A stretch of 64,000 nucleotides of DNA, from contig NZ_JAHKKS010000010.1 of NCBI RefSeq assembly GCF_019737615.1, positions 62,001 through 126,000 of the forward strand. The letters are read 5' to 3'. A model generated the notes under the pieces. The model worked only from the letters and a program-made list of their open reading frames with translations, searched no databases and was not told where the DNA came from. This DNA comes from Sphingobium xanthum. GTDB taxonomy: Bacteria; Pseudomonadota; Alphaproteobacteria; Sphingomonadales; Sphingomonadaceae. A program made the position numbers and the translations under genes. Below, piece by piece: positions 53,167-61,683 of the stretch. How positions within the stretch are numbered: the stretch's first letter is position 1; each line of letters opens with the position of its first letter.

Positions 53167-54092
53167 CCATGGCCAATCACGTCCCTCTCGATCTCAGCGG
53201 CGCCGATCATCCGGCGCTGCGGGCATTCAAGGAAGTGATCCCGCTCTCCGGCTTTTCCGGCGCGACCGTGGCGCTGGTGCGCGATCGTGCGCAGCCCTTC
53301 GTGCGCAAGGTCTCGAACCGGGCGGACGCCAATGCGTCGCTGCGCGATCAGGCAGTGCGGCAGAAGGCGCTGGCGGGTCTGGTCGAGGGCTGCGCGGCCA
53401 TGCCCGAAGTGCTCGACATGGGCGAGAGCGAGGGCTTCTTCTATTTCGACATGGCGTTCATCCCGTCGCGCGACGCGATCAATTTCCTCTCCAACGGGAC
53501 GTTCGACGGGGTCGCCGAGTTCGCCGAGCGGGTCGAGCGGCTGATGGAGCGGCTGGCGGCCTCGCCGCCGGTGGGCGACGCGCCGCTGCCGCCGCGCAAG
53601 CAATTGCTGGTCGAGAAGATGGCGCAGATCGCCGAGCGCACGGGCGCGCGGCACGAGGAGGCGCTGGCGCCGCTGCTGGCGGCCGTGGCGAAGCTGGATG
53701 TGATCGTTGCCGACGAGACGCCGACGGCGGTGCATGGCGACCTCACCTTCGAGAATATCCTGGTCGACCGGCGCGGCGCGCTCTGGCTGATCGACACGAT
53801 CCCGTCGCCCTTCGATCACTATATGGTCGACTGGTCCAAGCTGTTTCAGGAATGCGAGGGCCTCTGGCACGCGCATCGCGGACGGCCTCTTGCAAGGGGC
53901 GTCACCTGGTGGCTGCGGCAATATTTCCATGGCGCGGCGACGCGGCTCGACCCTGCCTATCCTGCCCGCCATTACATCCTGCTCGGCCTTACCTTTGCGC
54001 GCATCCTGCCTTACGCGAAGACCGAGGAAGACCGCGCCTTCGTCAGCAAGCGCGTGACCGAATGCGGGCTGGCGGCGCTGGAGCATTTGTGA
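53163..54092 (+). CDS. Phosphotransferase/kinase of the APH-choline kinase fold
   Basis: A 309-residue kinase-like protein. The catalytic loop is TAVHGDLTFENILVD (HGDxxxxN) and the metal Asp is in LWLIDTIPSPFDHYMVDWSKLF. The N-lobe contains FSGATVALVRDRAQPFVRKVS, with the ATP-site Lys. Relatives phosphorylate choline, homoserine, sugars or aminoglycosides. Neighbouring phosphatase and nucleotidyltransferase genes make a small-molecule or sugar kinase for glycan decoration most likely, and drug resistance unlikely. Confidence 0.75.
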   Translation: MTMANHVPLDLSGADHPALRAFKEVIPLSGFSGATVALVRDRAQPFVRKVSNRADANASLRDQAVRQKALAGLVEGCAAMPEVLDMGESEGFFYFDMAFIPSRDAINFLSNGTFDGVAEFAERVERLMERLAASPPVGDAPLPPRKQLLVEKMAQIAERTGARHEEALAPLLAAVAKLDVIVADETPTAVHGDLTFENILVDRRGALWLIDTIPSPFDHYMVDWSKLFQECEGLWHAHRGRPLARGVTWWLRQYFHGAATRLDPAYPARHYILLGLTFARILPYAKTEEDRAFVSKRVTECGLAALEHL

Positions 54093-54397
54093 TGAGCGCG
54101 GTCAAAACACGCATCATGTACATCGAGGACAAGAGCGAGGGCTTGAACGGGCCGGCTCGCATCGGTCTGGTATCGTTTTCGAAGTCGGGGCGGTCTGTGA
54201 CCTATGCGGGCAAGACGTTACAGAGGCTTGGAGGATATGGCTTCAAGGCCAACTATTTCGATGTTGAAACCGGCAAGCATTTCTGGATTTCGGGACCGCG
54301 TAAGGACGGCTGCGACCGCCTCTATGAAAGCAGATTGCCGATAGAAGTCGATCACGACGTTGCCGATGAATATTGGACTGTCATCAGGGGACAGTAA
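54092..54397 (+). CDS. Conserved small protein of unknown function
   Basis: A 101-residue protein starting MSAVKTRIMYIEDKSEGLNGPARIG. The start overlaps the previous stop by one base (TGATG). The sequence is beta-rich, with SFSKSGRSVTYAGKTLQRLGGYGFKANYFDVETGKHFWISGPRKDGCDRLY. Similar small proteins are found widely but have no established role that I can name. Lower GC here than in neighbours suggests it may be a later arrival in the cassette. Confidence 0.65.
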   Translation: MSAVKTRIMYIEDKSEGLNGPARIGLVSFSKSGRSVTYAGKTLQRLGGYGFKANYFDVETGKHFWISGPRKDGCDRLYESRLPIEVDHDVADEYWTVIRGQ

Positions 54398-54460
54398 CGA
54401 TCCGCCTGGCAGTCCGCCCGACCGCAATCAAATGTCCCAGCTCATAGCGAAGGTGACCCG

Positions 54461-55516
54461 ATGAAGATTATCGTTCCCTGTGCCGGCCGTTCCTCGCGCT
54501 TTCCGAATATGGCGCCCAAGTGGATGCTGCCGGACAATGACGGGCTGCCGATGGTCTACAAGGCCGTGCAGGGGCTGGGCGCGAAGGTCGACGATTTCAT
54601 CTTCACGATCCTCGCCGAACATGAGGAGCGTTTTCAGGCGCGGGCCGGCCTGCGCGCCGCCTTCGGGCAGGAGGTCAACACCGTCATTCTCGACGAGCCG
54701 ACGCGCAGCCAGTCCGAGACGGTGCAGCAGACCCTGCTCAAGAGCGGGATCGACGAGCCCTTCATGGTCAAGGACAGCGACAATTATTTCGAGGTGCCGC
54801 ACCTCTACCAAGCCTATAATTATGTCTGCGTCGCCTCGCTCTCCAGCTTCACCCAGGTCAATCCGCAGAACAAGAGCTACGTCCAGGTCGATCAGGAAGA
54901 CGTGATCGTCAATTTCCGCGAGAAGCAGGTCATCTCGGACCTGTTCAGCGTGGGCGGCTATTATTTCAGCAGCCCCAAGGAGTTTCTCGGCGCCTATGAC
55001 GAGCTGATGAGCGAGCCGCGCCTCTCGGCGAACGAGCTCTATCTCTCGGAGATCATCGGCTATCTCGCGCTGAAGGGATCGGTGTTCCGGATCCAGCGCA
55101 TCAAGCAATATCAGGACTGGGGCACGGTCCATGAATGGCGCGACTATCTGCAGGGGCGCCGCGTCTTCTTCATCAGCGTGGACGGCTTCCTGTTCGAGCA
55201 GGGCTCGCTGTTCTTCAAGCCGGGCTTCGACGCAGTGAAGCCCAATCCCGTCGCGATCGAGACGGTGCAGAAGCTTGCCGAGGAAGGGCAGACGATCTTC
55301 TATCTCTCGATCCGTCCGCCGTCGCTGGAGGCGATCACGAAGAAGCAGATCGCCGACACCGGCCTGCCCGAGCGGCCGATCCAGTTCGGCTGCGATCTGG
55401 CGCAGTGGACCTTGCTGACCGCGCCGCATCCCAACCAGCCGTTCCGCACCTCGCATGCCATCGAGATGGCGGCGGACGATCCGAATATGGCTGAGAAGCT
55501 TGAACTCGAGCGCTGA
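54461..55516 (+). CDS. Nucleotidyltransferase fused to a HAD-like C-terminal domain
   Basis: A 351-residue protein. The N-terminal nucleotidyltransferase starts KIIVPCAGRSSRFPNMAPKWMLP, with the G-x-G-x-R-type loop and Lys, and includes VKDSDNYFEV (metal Asp). From about residue 225 a HAD-like segment follows (RRVFFISVDGFLFEQGSLFF, then GQTIFYLSIRPP), although the first motif reads SVDGFLF in place of DxDGT. It probably activates a phosphorylated compound as a nucleotide conjugate for a surface glycan. Substrate unknown. Confidence 0.75.
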   Translation: MKIIVPCAGRSSRFPNMAPKWMLPDNDGLPMVYKAVQGLGAKVDDFIFTILAEHEERFQARAGLRAAFGQEVNTVILDEPTRSQSETVQQTLLKSGIDEPFMVKDSDNYFEVPHLYQAYNYVCVASLSSFTQVNPQNKSYVQVDQEDVIVNFREKQVISDLFSVGGYYFSSPKEFLGAYDELMSEPRLSANELYLSEIIGYLALKGSVFRIQRIKQYQDWGTVHEWRDYLQGRRVFFISVDGFLFEQGSLFFKPGFDAVKPNPVAIETVQKLAEEGQTIFYLSIRPPSLEAITKKQIADTGLPERPIQFGCDLAQWTLLTAPHPNQPFRTSHAIEMAADDPNMAEKLELER

Positions 55517-55730
55517 ATCGGCCGAACTTTTCCTCCTGTGGCGGAAAGAAGAACAGCGCTTCGAGCCGGACCGGCCGGACGATAGAAGGCTGCGGTCTGT
55601 CGAAGCCCCTTGGTCGAGAGGCAGGCCGTCGGTGCGGCTCTTGTCTTTCGATTGATTGGCTTCAAGATGGTAAAGTCAACTTGGATGGCGCCTTCCCCCT
55701 TGGCGCGTCCCATTGGAGAGGGAAATATTT

Positions 55731-56342
55731 ATGTCGAAGATCGCGATCCTTGGCGCCACGGGCAATGCCGGCAAGCGCCTTGTCGATGAAGCCACCAGCC
55801 GCGGCCACACGGTCACCGGCCTGTCGCGCAGTGCCGACAGCGAAGCGCCGCGCGATGGCGTCACCTGGGTGAAGGCGGATGTCGATGATGTCGATGCCAC
55901 GGCCGCCAAGATCGCCGGCCATGATGCGGTCATCCTCTCGATGCCGTTCAAGTCGCTGAATTTCCAGAATCTGTTCGACGTTGCCAAGAAGGCCGGCGCG
56001 AACCTCTATGTGGTCGGCGGCGCCGCGAGCCTGAAGAATGACGAGGGCGTCGTGTTGCTCGACACGCCGGGCTTCCCGGACTTCATCGCGGTCGAAGCAA
56101 GTCCCGCGCGCGACTTCCTCGATCAGCTCAAGGCAGGGCAGGGCTTCGACTGGACGTTCCTCTCGCCCTCGATGTTCTTCGGCCCCGGCGAGCGCACCGG
56201 CGAGTTCCGCCTCGGCAAGGACGACCTGCTGACGGCAGCGGACGGCAAGAGCTCGATCAGCTATGAGGATTTCGCCATCGCCCTGCTCGACGAGATCGAA
56301 AACCCCGAGCACAAGAACCAGCGCTTCACTGTCGGTTACTGA
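55731..56342 (+). CDS. NAD(P)-binding epimerase/reductase-like protein
   Basis: A 203-residue Rossmann protein. GATGNAGKRLVDEATSRGHTVTGLSR is the nucleotide-binding motif of the NAD(P)H-binding/NmrA-like group. Further blocks are WVKADVDDVDATAAKIAGHDAVI, LYVVGGAASL and FLSPSMFFGPGERTG. GGAGAGGGAAA precedes the ATG at 55731. Such proteins are annotated as NADH-flavin reductases or quinone sensors; the function here is open. It stands alone between gaps. Confidence 0.8.
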   Translation: MSKIAILGATGNAGKRLVDEATSRGHTVTGLSRSADSEAPRDGVTWVKADVDDVDATAAKIAGHDAVILSMPFKSLNFQNLFDVAKKAGANLYVVGGAASLKNDEGVVLLDTPGFPDFIAVEASPARDFLDQLKAGQGFDWTFLSPSMFFGPGERTGEFRLGKDDLLTAADGKSSISYEDFAIALLDEIENPEHKNQRFTVGY

Positions 56343-56391
56343 TTGCAATGTCGCTCGCTCTCGCCCGCAAGGGCGAGAGCGGCAAGATGCC

Positions 56392-56898
56392 TCAGGCCGC
56401 CTTGTCGAACGAGAAGTCGAGGCGCGGCGTCCAGGTCTGGTCGAAAATGTCCGGGCAGCCGGAATCGGCGATCACGACGCGCTTGGTGATCTTCCACCGC
56501 CCATCGATACGCTTCAGCCAGTCATATTCGCGGCCCTGCTCGATATAGCGGGGCGGACCCTTGATCGTGTCGTTGAGCTGCTGGGTCCAGAGCAGCTGGC
56601 AGGTCGCCGTGTCGCCATGCACCTTGATGATGAAATTGGAGAGCTGCATGTGGAACTTGCCGGTGAGGCGTGGCTTGTCGGCGGAGACCTTCTTGTAGAG
56701 GTCGGTGACTTCATCGCGCGTCGTGCAGACCCAGCCGTTGATGTCGAGATGGAACTCGTGGGCGAAGAAGTCGGCGAAGCTGCCGTGGCTGGGCGTTCGC
56801 CCATAGCCGAAATAGGCGTGGAACAGTTCCTCGATCTCGATGCGGTCTTCCAGTGCCTGCACGCGGGCGGCCAGATCCTTGTTTGCCTCGCTCATCAC
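56392..56898 (-). CDS. SnoaL-like/NTF2-fold protein
   Basis: A 168-residue cone-fold protein. AALEDRIEIEELFHAYFGYGRTPSHGSFADFFAHEFHLDI-type sequence leads to TTRDEVTDLYKKVSADKPRLTGKFHMQLSNFIIKVHGDTATCQLLW and EYDWLKRIDGRWKITKRVV, which is the SnoaL_4 pattern. Relatives include hydroxycinnamate- or steroid-active dehydratases/isomerases and ring-hydroxylating dioxygenase beta-like proteins. The reaction here is unknown. It converges with the oxidoreductase at 55731. Confidence 0.8.
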   Translation of the reverse strand: MMSEANKDLAARVQALEDRIEIEELFHAYFGYGRTPSHGSFADFFAHEFHLDINGWVCTTRDEVTDLYKKVSADKPRLTGKFHMQLSNFIIKVHGDTATCQLLWTQQLNDTIKGPPRYIEQGREYDWLKRIDGRWKITKRVVIADSGCPDIFDQTWTPRLDFSFDKAA

Positions 56899-57061
56899 TC
56901 CAACTCCTTATCATGTTTAGTTTCTAGTGTAGCCGGCCCGCGCGCGCAGGCAAGGCCGACGATGCGGGCGCCCGGCCTTTGGGGTTGCCCGAATCGACGC
57001 GAGCGACCAACAAGCACTCAGTTCCGGGCGCTGGGCGCCGAGAGAGCGGGAGAGAGAAGAG

Positions 57062-58174
57062 ATGAAGACGCGCGCAGCCGTCGCCTTTGAGGCGAAGAAG
57101 CCGCTTGAGATCGTGGAGCTGGACCTTGAGGGGCCGAAGGCTGGCGAGGTTCTGGTCGAGATCATGGCGACGGGCATCTGCCACACGGACGCCTATACGC
57201 TGGACGGGCTGGACAGCGAGGGCATCTTCCCGAGCGTGCTGGGCCATGAGGGCGCGGGCATCGTGCGCGAAGTGGGCGCGGGCGTGACCTCGGTCGTGCC
57301 GGGCGACCATGTCATCCCGCTCTACACGCCGGAATGCCGCCAGTGTAAGTCCTGCCTCTCGGGCAAGACCAATCTCTGCACCGCGATCCGCGCGACCCAG
57401 GGCAAGGGTCTGATGCCCGATGGCACGAGCCGGTTCAGCTACAAGGGCCAGACGGTCTTCCATTATATGGGCTGCTCGACCTTCTCGAACTTCACCGTGC
57501 TGCCCGAGATCGCGCTCGCCAAGATCCGCGAGGACGCGCCGTTCAAGACCAGCTGTTATATCGGCTGCGGCGTGACGACCGGCGTGGGCGCGGTGATCAA
57601 CACCGCCAAGGTGCAGGTCGGCGACAATGTCGTGATCTTCGGCCTCGGCGGCATCGGCCTCAATGTGCTGCAGGGCGCGCGCCTTGCCGGCGCCAACAAG
57701 ATCATCGGCGTGGACATCAATCCCGACCGTGAGGAATGGGGCCGCAAGTTCGGCATGACCGACTTCCTCAACTCCAAGGGCATGAGCCGCGAGGATGTGG
57801 TCGCGAAGATCGTTGCGATGACCGACGGCGGCGCGGACTACACCTTCGACGCCACCGGCAATACCGAGGTGATGCGCACGGCGCTCGAAGCCTGCCACCG
57901 CGGCTGGGGCACCTCGATCATCATCGGCGTGGCCGAGGCGGGCAAGGAGATTGCGACGCGCCCGTTCCAGCTGGTCACCGGCCGCAACTGGCGCGGCACC
58001 GCGTTCGGCGGCGCCAAGGGCCGCACCGACGTCCCCAAGATCGTCGACATGTACATGACCGGCAAGATCGAGATCGACCCGATGATCACGCACTTCATGG
58101 GCCTCGAGGAGATCAACACCGCCTTCGATCTCATGCACGCCGGCAAGAGCATCCGCTCCGTCGTGGTCTACTGA
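57062..58174 (+). CDS. frmA: S-(hydroxymethyl)glutathione dehydrogenase (class III alcohol dehydrogenase)
   Basis: A 370-residue zinc alcohol dehydrogenase. [15 protein letters not shown] and [12 protein letters not shown] hold the catalytic zinc ligands. [17 protein letters not shown] is the structural zinc loop. The glutathione-binding Arg lies in [11 protein letters not shown], and [14 protein letters not shown] binds NAD. It oxidises the glutathione adduct of formaldehyde to S-formylglutathione. A GAGAGAGAAG ribosome site precedes the ATG. The partner hydrolase is four genes downstream. Confidence 0.95.
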   Translation: MKTRAAVAFEAKKPLEIVELDLEGPKAGEVLVEIMATGICHTDAYTLDGLDSEGIFPSVLGHEGAGIVREVGAGVTSVVPGDHVIPLYTPECRQCKSCLSGKTNLCTAIRATQGKGLMPDGTSRFSYKGQTVFHYMGCSTFSNFTVLPEIALAKIREDAPFKTSCYIGCGVTTGVGAVINTAKVQVGDNVVIFGLGGIGLNVLQGARLAGANKIIGVDINPDREEWGRKFGMTDFLNSKGMSREDVVAKIVAMTDGGADYTFDATGNTEVMRTALEACHRGWGTSIIIGVAEAGKEIATRPFQLVTGRNWRGTAFGGAKGRTDVPKIVDMYMTGKIEIDPMITHFMGLEEINTAFDLMHAGKSIRSVVVY

Positions 58175-58179
58175 CAGGC

Positions 58180-58563
58180 ATGTTCCGCAGCGTCGTCCTT
58201 GGATCGAACGACCTCGATCGTTCCAAGACCTTCTACGATGCCGTCATGGGCGTGCTCGGCTGTCCCCCGGCCGAGCCGAACTTTCGCGGCGCGCTGATTT
58301 ACCGGCACAAGGGTGCCGGGCTGATGATCACGCGCCCGCTCGACGGCAATGCGGCGACGGCGGCGAACGGCAATACGGTCGCGATCACGCTCGATAGCCC
58401 CGATCAGGTGCTCGCCTGGCATCAGGCCGGCTCGGTGTCGGGCGGCACCGCGATCGAAGATCCGCCGGGCGAGAGAAGCTACCCGACGGGCCAGGTCTTC
58501 TCGGCTTATCTGCGCGATCCGGACGGCCACAAGCTGTGCGGTATCTGCCCCCTCGAACGCTGA
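58180..58563 (+). CDS. VOC-family protein 1 of 3
   Basis: A 127-residue glyoxalase/bleomycin-resistance-fold protein beginning MFRSVVLGSNDLDRSKTFYDAVMGVLG. The C-terminal SAYLRDPDGHKLCGI carries the usual DPDGN-type metal/structure motif. It starts 5 bp after frmA. Related VOC genes often lie between frmA and the formylglutathione hydrolase gene and may act on glutathione adducts. The reaction is not established. Confidence 0.8.
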   Translation: MFRSVVLGSNDLDRSKTFYDAVMGVLGCPPAEPNFRGALIYRHKGAGLMITRPLDGNAATAANGNTVAITLDSPDQVLAWHQAGSVSGGTAIEDPPGERSYPTGQVFSAYLRDPDGHKLCGICPLER

Positions 58564-58594
58564 TTTTTCCTCAACCACCAAAACGGAGAGAGTT

Positions 58595-58978
58595 ATGTAT
58601 ACGCACATCATGGTTGGCTCGAAGAACCTCGCGGAGAGCCAGAAGTTTTATGACGCCACCTTCGCCGCACTCGGTGGCGCAGCCGGCCACAATATCGGCG
58701 ACCGCGCTTTCTATCAGCACAATGGCGGCACCTTCGGCGTCATCACGCCGATCAATGGCGAAGCAGCCACGCATGCCAATGGCGGCACGATCGGCTTTGC
58801 CGCAGCGGACAAGGATCAGGTCGATGCATGGCACGCAGCCGGCCTCGCCAATGGTGGTACCTGCGCCGGTGAGCCGGGCAAGCGCCCGCAGGCTCCGGGC
58901 AATGCCTATGGCGCCTATCTGCGCGACCCGACCGGCAACAAGATCTGCGCATTCTGCCAGCTGCCCGAAGGCGCGTAA
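58595..58978 (+). CDS. VOC-family protein 2 of 3
   Basis: A 127-residue VOC protein beginning MYTHIMVGSKNLAESQKFYDATFAALGG and ending LRDPTGNKICAFCQLPEGA. It is clearly paralogous to its two neighbours, sharing HxxxGS(N/K)(D/N)L, NGG, AxxxNGGT and LRDPxGNK blocks. ACGGAGAGAG provides the ribosome site. It is part of the formaldehyde operon. Confidence 0.82.
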   Translation: MYTHIMVGSKNLAESQKFYDATFAALGGAAGHNIGDRAFYQHNGGTFGVITPINGEAATHANGGTIGFAAADKDQVDAWHAAGLANGGTCAGEPGKRPQAPGNAYGAYLRDPTGNKICAFCQLPEGA

Positions 58979-59008
58979 CTGACACAGCCGATCGCAGAGG
59001 AGAGCGCC

Positions 59009-59395
59009 ATGTACAGTCATCAGATGGTCGGATCGAACGATATCGCACGATCGAAAATCTTCTATGATGCGCTCTTCGCCGCGCTCGGCGGCACGCCCGG
59101 CGTGATCGATGCCAAGGGGCGGATCGTCTATGCACATAATGGCGGCCGCTTCCTCGTGACGCGGCCAATCAACGGCGAGGCCGCGACCCATTCCAATGGC
59201 GGGACCATCGGCTTCATCATGGAAAGCCCGGAGCAGGCTGACGCCTGGCATGCGGCGGGCGTCGCCAATGGCGGCACCACGTGCGAAGACCCGCCCGGCA
59301 TCCGCCAGGCGACGGAAGGCCGCACCCTCTATCTCGCCTATCTGCGCGATCCGGACGGCAACAAGCTCTGCGGCCTGCACCGCATCGAATCCTGA
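59009..59395 (+). CDS. VOC-family protein 3 of 3
   Basis: A 128-residue VOC protein beginning MYSHQMVGSNDIARSKIFYDALFAALGG and ending LRDPDGNKLCGLHRIES. Closest to copy 2 at the N-terminus and to copy 1 at the C-terminus. GAGGAGAGCG precedes the ATG. It lies 11 bp before the hydrolase gene, so it is co-transcribed. Confidence 0.82.
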   Translation: MYSHQMVGSNDIARSKIFYDALFAALGGTPGVIDAKGRIVYAHNGGRFLVTRPINGEAATHSNGGTIGFIMESPEQADAWHAAGVANGGTTCEDPPGIRQATEGRTLYLAYLRDPDGNKLCGLHRIES

Positions 59396-59406
59396 AGGGC
59401 CGCAGC

Positions 59407-60249
59407 ATGATACTTGCAACACTCTCGACCAACAAGGCATTCGGCGGCGTCCAGGGCGTCTATCGGCATGAATCGCGCGAAACGGGCACGGTGATGACCT
59501 TTGCCGTCTATGTGCCCGATCATGCGCCGGGCGAGCGGCTGCCGGTGCTCTGGTATCTCTCGGGTCTCACCTGCACGCATGCCAACGTCATGGAGAAAGG
59601 CGAGTATCGCGCGGCCTGCGCGGCCTCGCGGATCATCTTCGTGGCGCCGGATACCAGTCCGCGCGGCGAGGGCGTGCCGGATGATGCCGAGGGCAGATAT
59701 GATTTCGGCCTCGGCGCCGGCTTCTATGTCGATGCGACGCAGGCGCCCTTCGCGCAGCATTACCGCATGCGTAGCTATATAGAGCGAGAACTGCCGACGC
59801 TCGTTGCGGCGGAGTTCCCGGTCGATATGCGCCGGCAGGGCATTACCGGCCACAGCATGGGCGGCCATGGCGCGCTGACCATCGGCCTGCGCAATGCAGA
59901 CCGGTTCCGGTCGGTCTCGGCCTTCTCGCCGATCGTCGCGCCGAGTCAGGTCCCCTGGGGCCATAAGGCGCTCGGCGGCTATCTGGGCGACGACAAGGCG
60001 GCCTGGGCCGAGCATGACGCGGTCTCGCTCATCGAACAGGGCGCGCGCGTTCCCGATCTGCTGGTCGATCAGGGCGATGCCGACCAGTTTCTGGAAGAGC
60101 AGCTCAAGACACATCTGCTGGAGGAAGCGTGCCTGCGCGCCGGCCAGAAGGCCACGATCCGCATGCAGCCGGGCTATGATCACAGCTATTATTTCATCTC
60201 GACCTTCATGGCCGAGCATGTCCGCTGGCACGCGGAACGGCTGAAGTAG
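59407..60249 (+). CDS. fghA: S-formylglutathione hydrolase
   Basis: A 280-residue alpha/beta-hydrolase of the esterase D family. LPVLWYLSGLTCTHANVMEKGEYRAACAASRIIFVAPDTSPRGEGVPDDAEGRYDFGLGAGFYVDAT is the family block. The triad is Ser in GHSMGGHGAL, Asp in VDQGDADQFL and His in PGYDHSYYF. It hydrolyses S-formylglutathione to formate and glutathione, completing formaldehyde removal after FrmA. The ATG at 59407 follows the third VOC gene by 11 bp. Confidence 0.95.
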   Translation: MILATLSTNKAFGGVQGVYRHESRETGTVMTFAVYVPDHAPGERLPVLWYLSGLTCTHANVMEKGEYRAACAASRIIFVAPDTSPRGEGVPDDAEGRYDFGLGAGFYVDATQAPFAQHYRMRSYIERELPTLVAAEFPVDMRRQGITGHSMGGHGALTIGLRNADRFRSVSAFSPIVAPSQVPWGHKALGGYLGDDKAAWAEHDAVSLIEQGARVPDLLVDQGDADQFLEEQLKTHLLEEACLRAGQKATIRMQPGYDHSYYFISTFMAEHVRWHAERLK

Positions 60250-60258
60250 GGAATGAAA

Positions 60259-60283
60259 AGCCCCTCCTCTAAAGAGAGGGGCT
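60259..60283. terminator. Hairpin after fghA
   Basis: AGCCCCTC and GAGGGGCT form an 8-bp stem with a nine-base loop, in the 37-bp gap between the convergent fghA and LysR genes. It belongs to the same CCCCTCCTCT repeat family as 43440-43552 and probably ends transcription in both directions. Confidence 0.6.
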
Positions 60284-60286
60284 GAG

Positions 60287-61213
60287 TTAGAGTGCCGGGA
60301 AGTAGCGCTCTTCCGGATCGCCCGCGCGCTCCGCGGCGAATTCCGCCTTGATCCAGTCGCGGAACAGCTTGATCTTCGGCCGGTTGCGGTTGGCGTGCGG
60401 ATAGACCACCCAATAGTCCATGATCTCGCTCACCTGTGACGGGACGGGCTCGACAAGCAGCCCGGCCTCGATCTCGCGTCGCCAGAAAAAGGGAATGAGC
60501 GTGGCGAGGCCCTGGCCGGCCATGGCGGCGCGGCCTTCCAGCACCTGGGAATCGAGGGCGAGAGCGGCGGTCTGACGCTCATCTTCGAAGGCGACACCCA
60601 TCGTCGTGAACCAGTGGTCCCACCAGATGTCGTGCGGTGTGAGGCGGGGCACGGACAGGAGATCGGCGGCGCTCTCGATCGGGCCATGGCGCGCAAGGAA
60701 ATCCGGGCTGCACATCGGGGCGATGCGGTTGCGCGTCAGCAGCTCCGCGTCGAGACCCGGCCAGCTGCCCTGGCCGCCCCGGATGGCAAGATCGATCGAC
60801 TCGCGCGTGAAGTCGGTGATCTCATTCGAAGTCTGGATGCGCACCGCCAGATCCGGTTGCAGCATCTGAAACTGCCCGATCCGCGGCGCCAGCCAGAGAT
60901 GGGCAAAGCTGAGGGTGCAACTGATCGTCAACACAGAAGCGCTCTCGGAACCAAGGCTCGCGAAGCCTGCCCGCATCTGATCGAACGCGCCGATGATCGC
61001 TGGCGCCAGCGCGTGGCCCTGCGCGGTCAGCTCGACCCGGCGCCCGGCCCGGTGGAACAGCGATATGCCGAGCCGCTCCTCCAGCGATCTGATCTGATAA
61101 CTCACCGCTGCCTGCGTCATGCCGAGCGCCTGTGCCGCCTCGGTGAAGTTCATAAGCCGCGCCGCCGCCTCGAAGGCGCGGACGGAGGCGAGCGGGGGCA
61201 GTGTGTCGGCCAT
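60287..61213 (-). CDS. LysR-family regulator, GcvA-like
   Basis: A 308-residue regulator. HTH: LASVRAFEAAARLMNFTEAAQALGMTQAAVSYQIRSLEERLGISLFHRAGRRVELTAQG, with the GcvA/AmpR-type opening LPPLxxVRAFEAAAR. Effector domain about 90-300 (VLTISCTLSFAHLWLAPRIGQFQ, IDLAIRGGQGSWPGLDAELL). It is divergent from the small gene at 61325 and probably controls it or itself. It converges with fghA. Confidence 0.88.
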   Translation of the reverse strand: MADTLPPLASVRAFEAAARLMNFTEAAQALGMTQAAVSYQIRSLEERLGISLFHRAGRRVELTAQGHALAPAIIGAFDQMRAGFASLGSESASVLTISCTLSFAHLWLAPRIGQFQMLQPDLAVRIQTSNEITDFTRESIDLAIRGGQGSWPGLDAELLTRNRIAPMCSPDFLARHGPIESAADLLSVPRLTPHDIWWDHWFTTMGVAFEDERQTAALALDSQVLEGRAAMAGQGLATLIPFFWRREIEAGLLVEPVPSQVSEIMDYWVVYPHANRNRPKIKLFRDWIKAEFAAERAGDPEERYFPAL

Positions 61214-61220
61214 GTCTTAT

Positions 61221-61237
61221 CATAAGGCTAATTTATG
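61221..61237. promoter_or_regulatory. Candidate LysR binding dyad
   Basis: CATAA-N7-TTATG is an inverted repeat in an AT-rich patch 7 bp from the LysR start codon and about 90 bp from the small divergent gene. Spacing suits a LysR T-N11-A box. Confidence 0.5.
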
Positions 61238-61324
61238 TATCTCGTCGAGACTTTGTTGGTCATGTGCAGGTTTTGGAGGTAGATGATCTGTCGTCCCGGT
61301 GATTTTAGACAAGGAGGATTTACC

Positions 61325-61486
61325 ATGACGACTGTGCTTCTACTGACGTTCGGCCGGCAGATCGGCAAGATGCTGCAGCGCTTGTTCAAGGATGTCCGCC
61401 TGAATGTCGGCGACCCCATCGAGGTGCTGCACGACATCAACTGGCGGGCGCCGTGGCAGGGAGAGGAGCGCTGCACCGGATGCTGA
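61325..61486 (+). CDS. Small protein of 53 residues
   Basis: MTTVLLLTFGRQIGKMLQRLFKDVRLN... ends EERCTGC. An excellent ribosome site (AAGGAGG at about 61311, 8 bases before the ATG) and a strong terminator just downstream make a compact, probably expressed unit. The basic amphipathic N-terminal half and the C-terminal CxxC are notable. I recognise no family. It faces a LysR gene, which may control it. Confidence 0.6.
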   Translation: MTTVLLLTFGRQIGKMLQRLFKDVRLNVGDPIEVLHDINWRAPWQGEERCTGC

Positions 61487-61502
61487 GCTCCCGAAAGGCT
61501 TG

Positions 61503-61529
61503 ACCCCTCCGTGAGAACGGAGGGGTTTT
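61503..61529 (+). terminator. Rho-independent terminator after the small gene
   Basis: ACCCCTCCGT-GAGA-ACGGAGGGGT is a perfect 10-bp stem with a four-base loop, followed by TTTTCGTCTTT. It begins 16 bp after the stop codon of the 53-residue gene. Confidence 0.85.
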
Positions 61530-61683
61530 CGTCTTTCCGCCCTCCCCGAAATTTCCTCACCGTTGACGCAGCAGGCAAGCTGACAAGGCGGTGGACAAGG
61601 TCAACCGGTGCGTTAAGTTCGCTTGCGGAGGCCGTCCACTGCAGCCCGGCGGGCGCGGCGAAACGGGAGAGGGAGAGCTTTTC

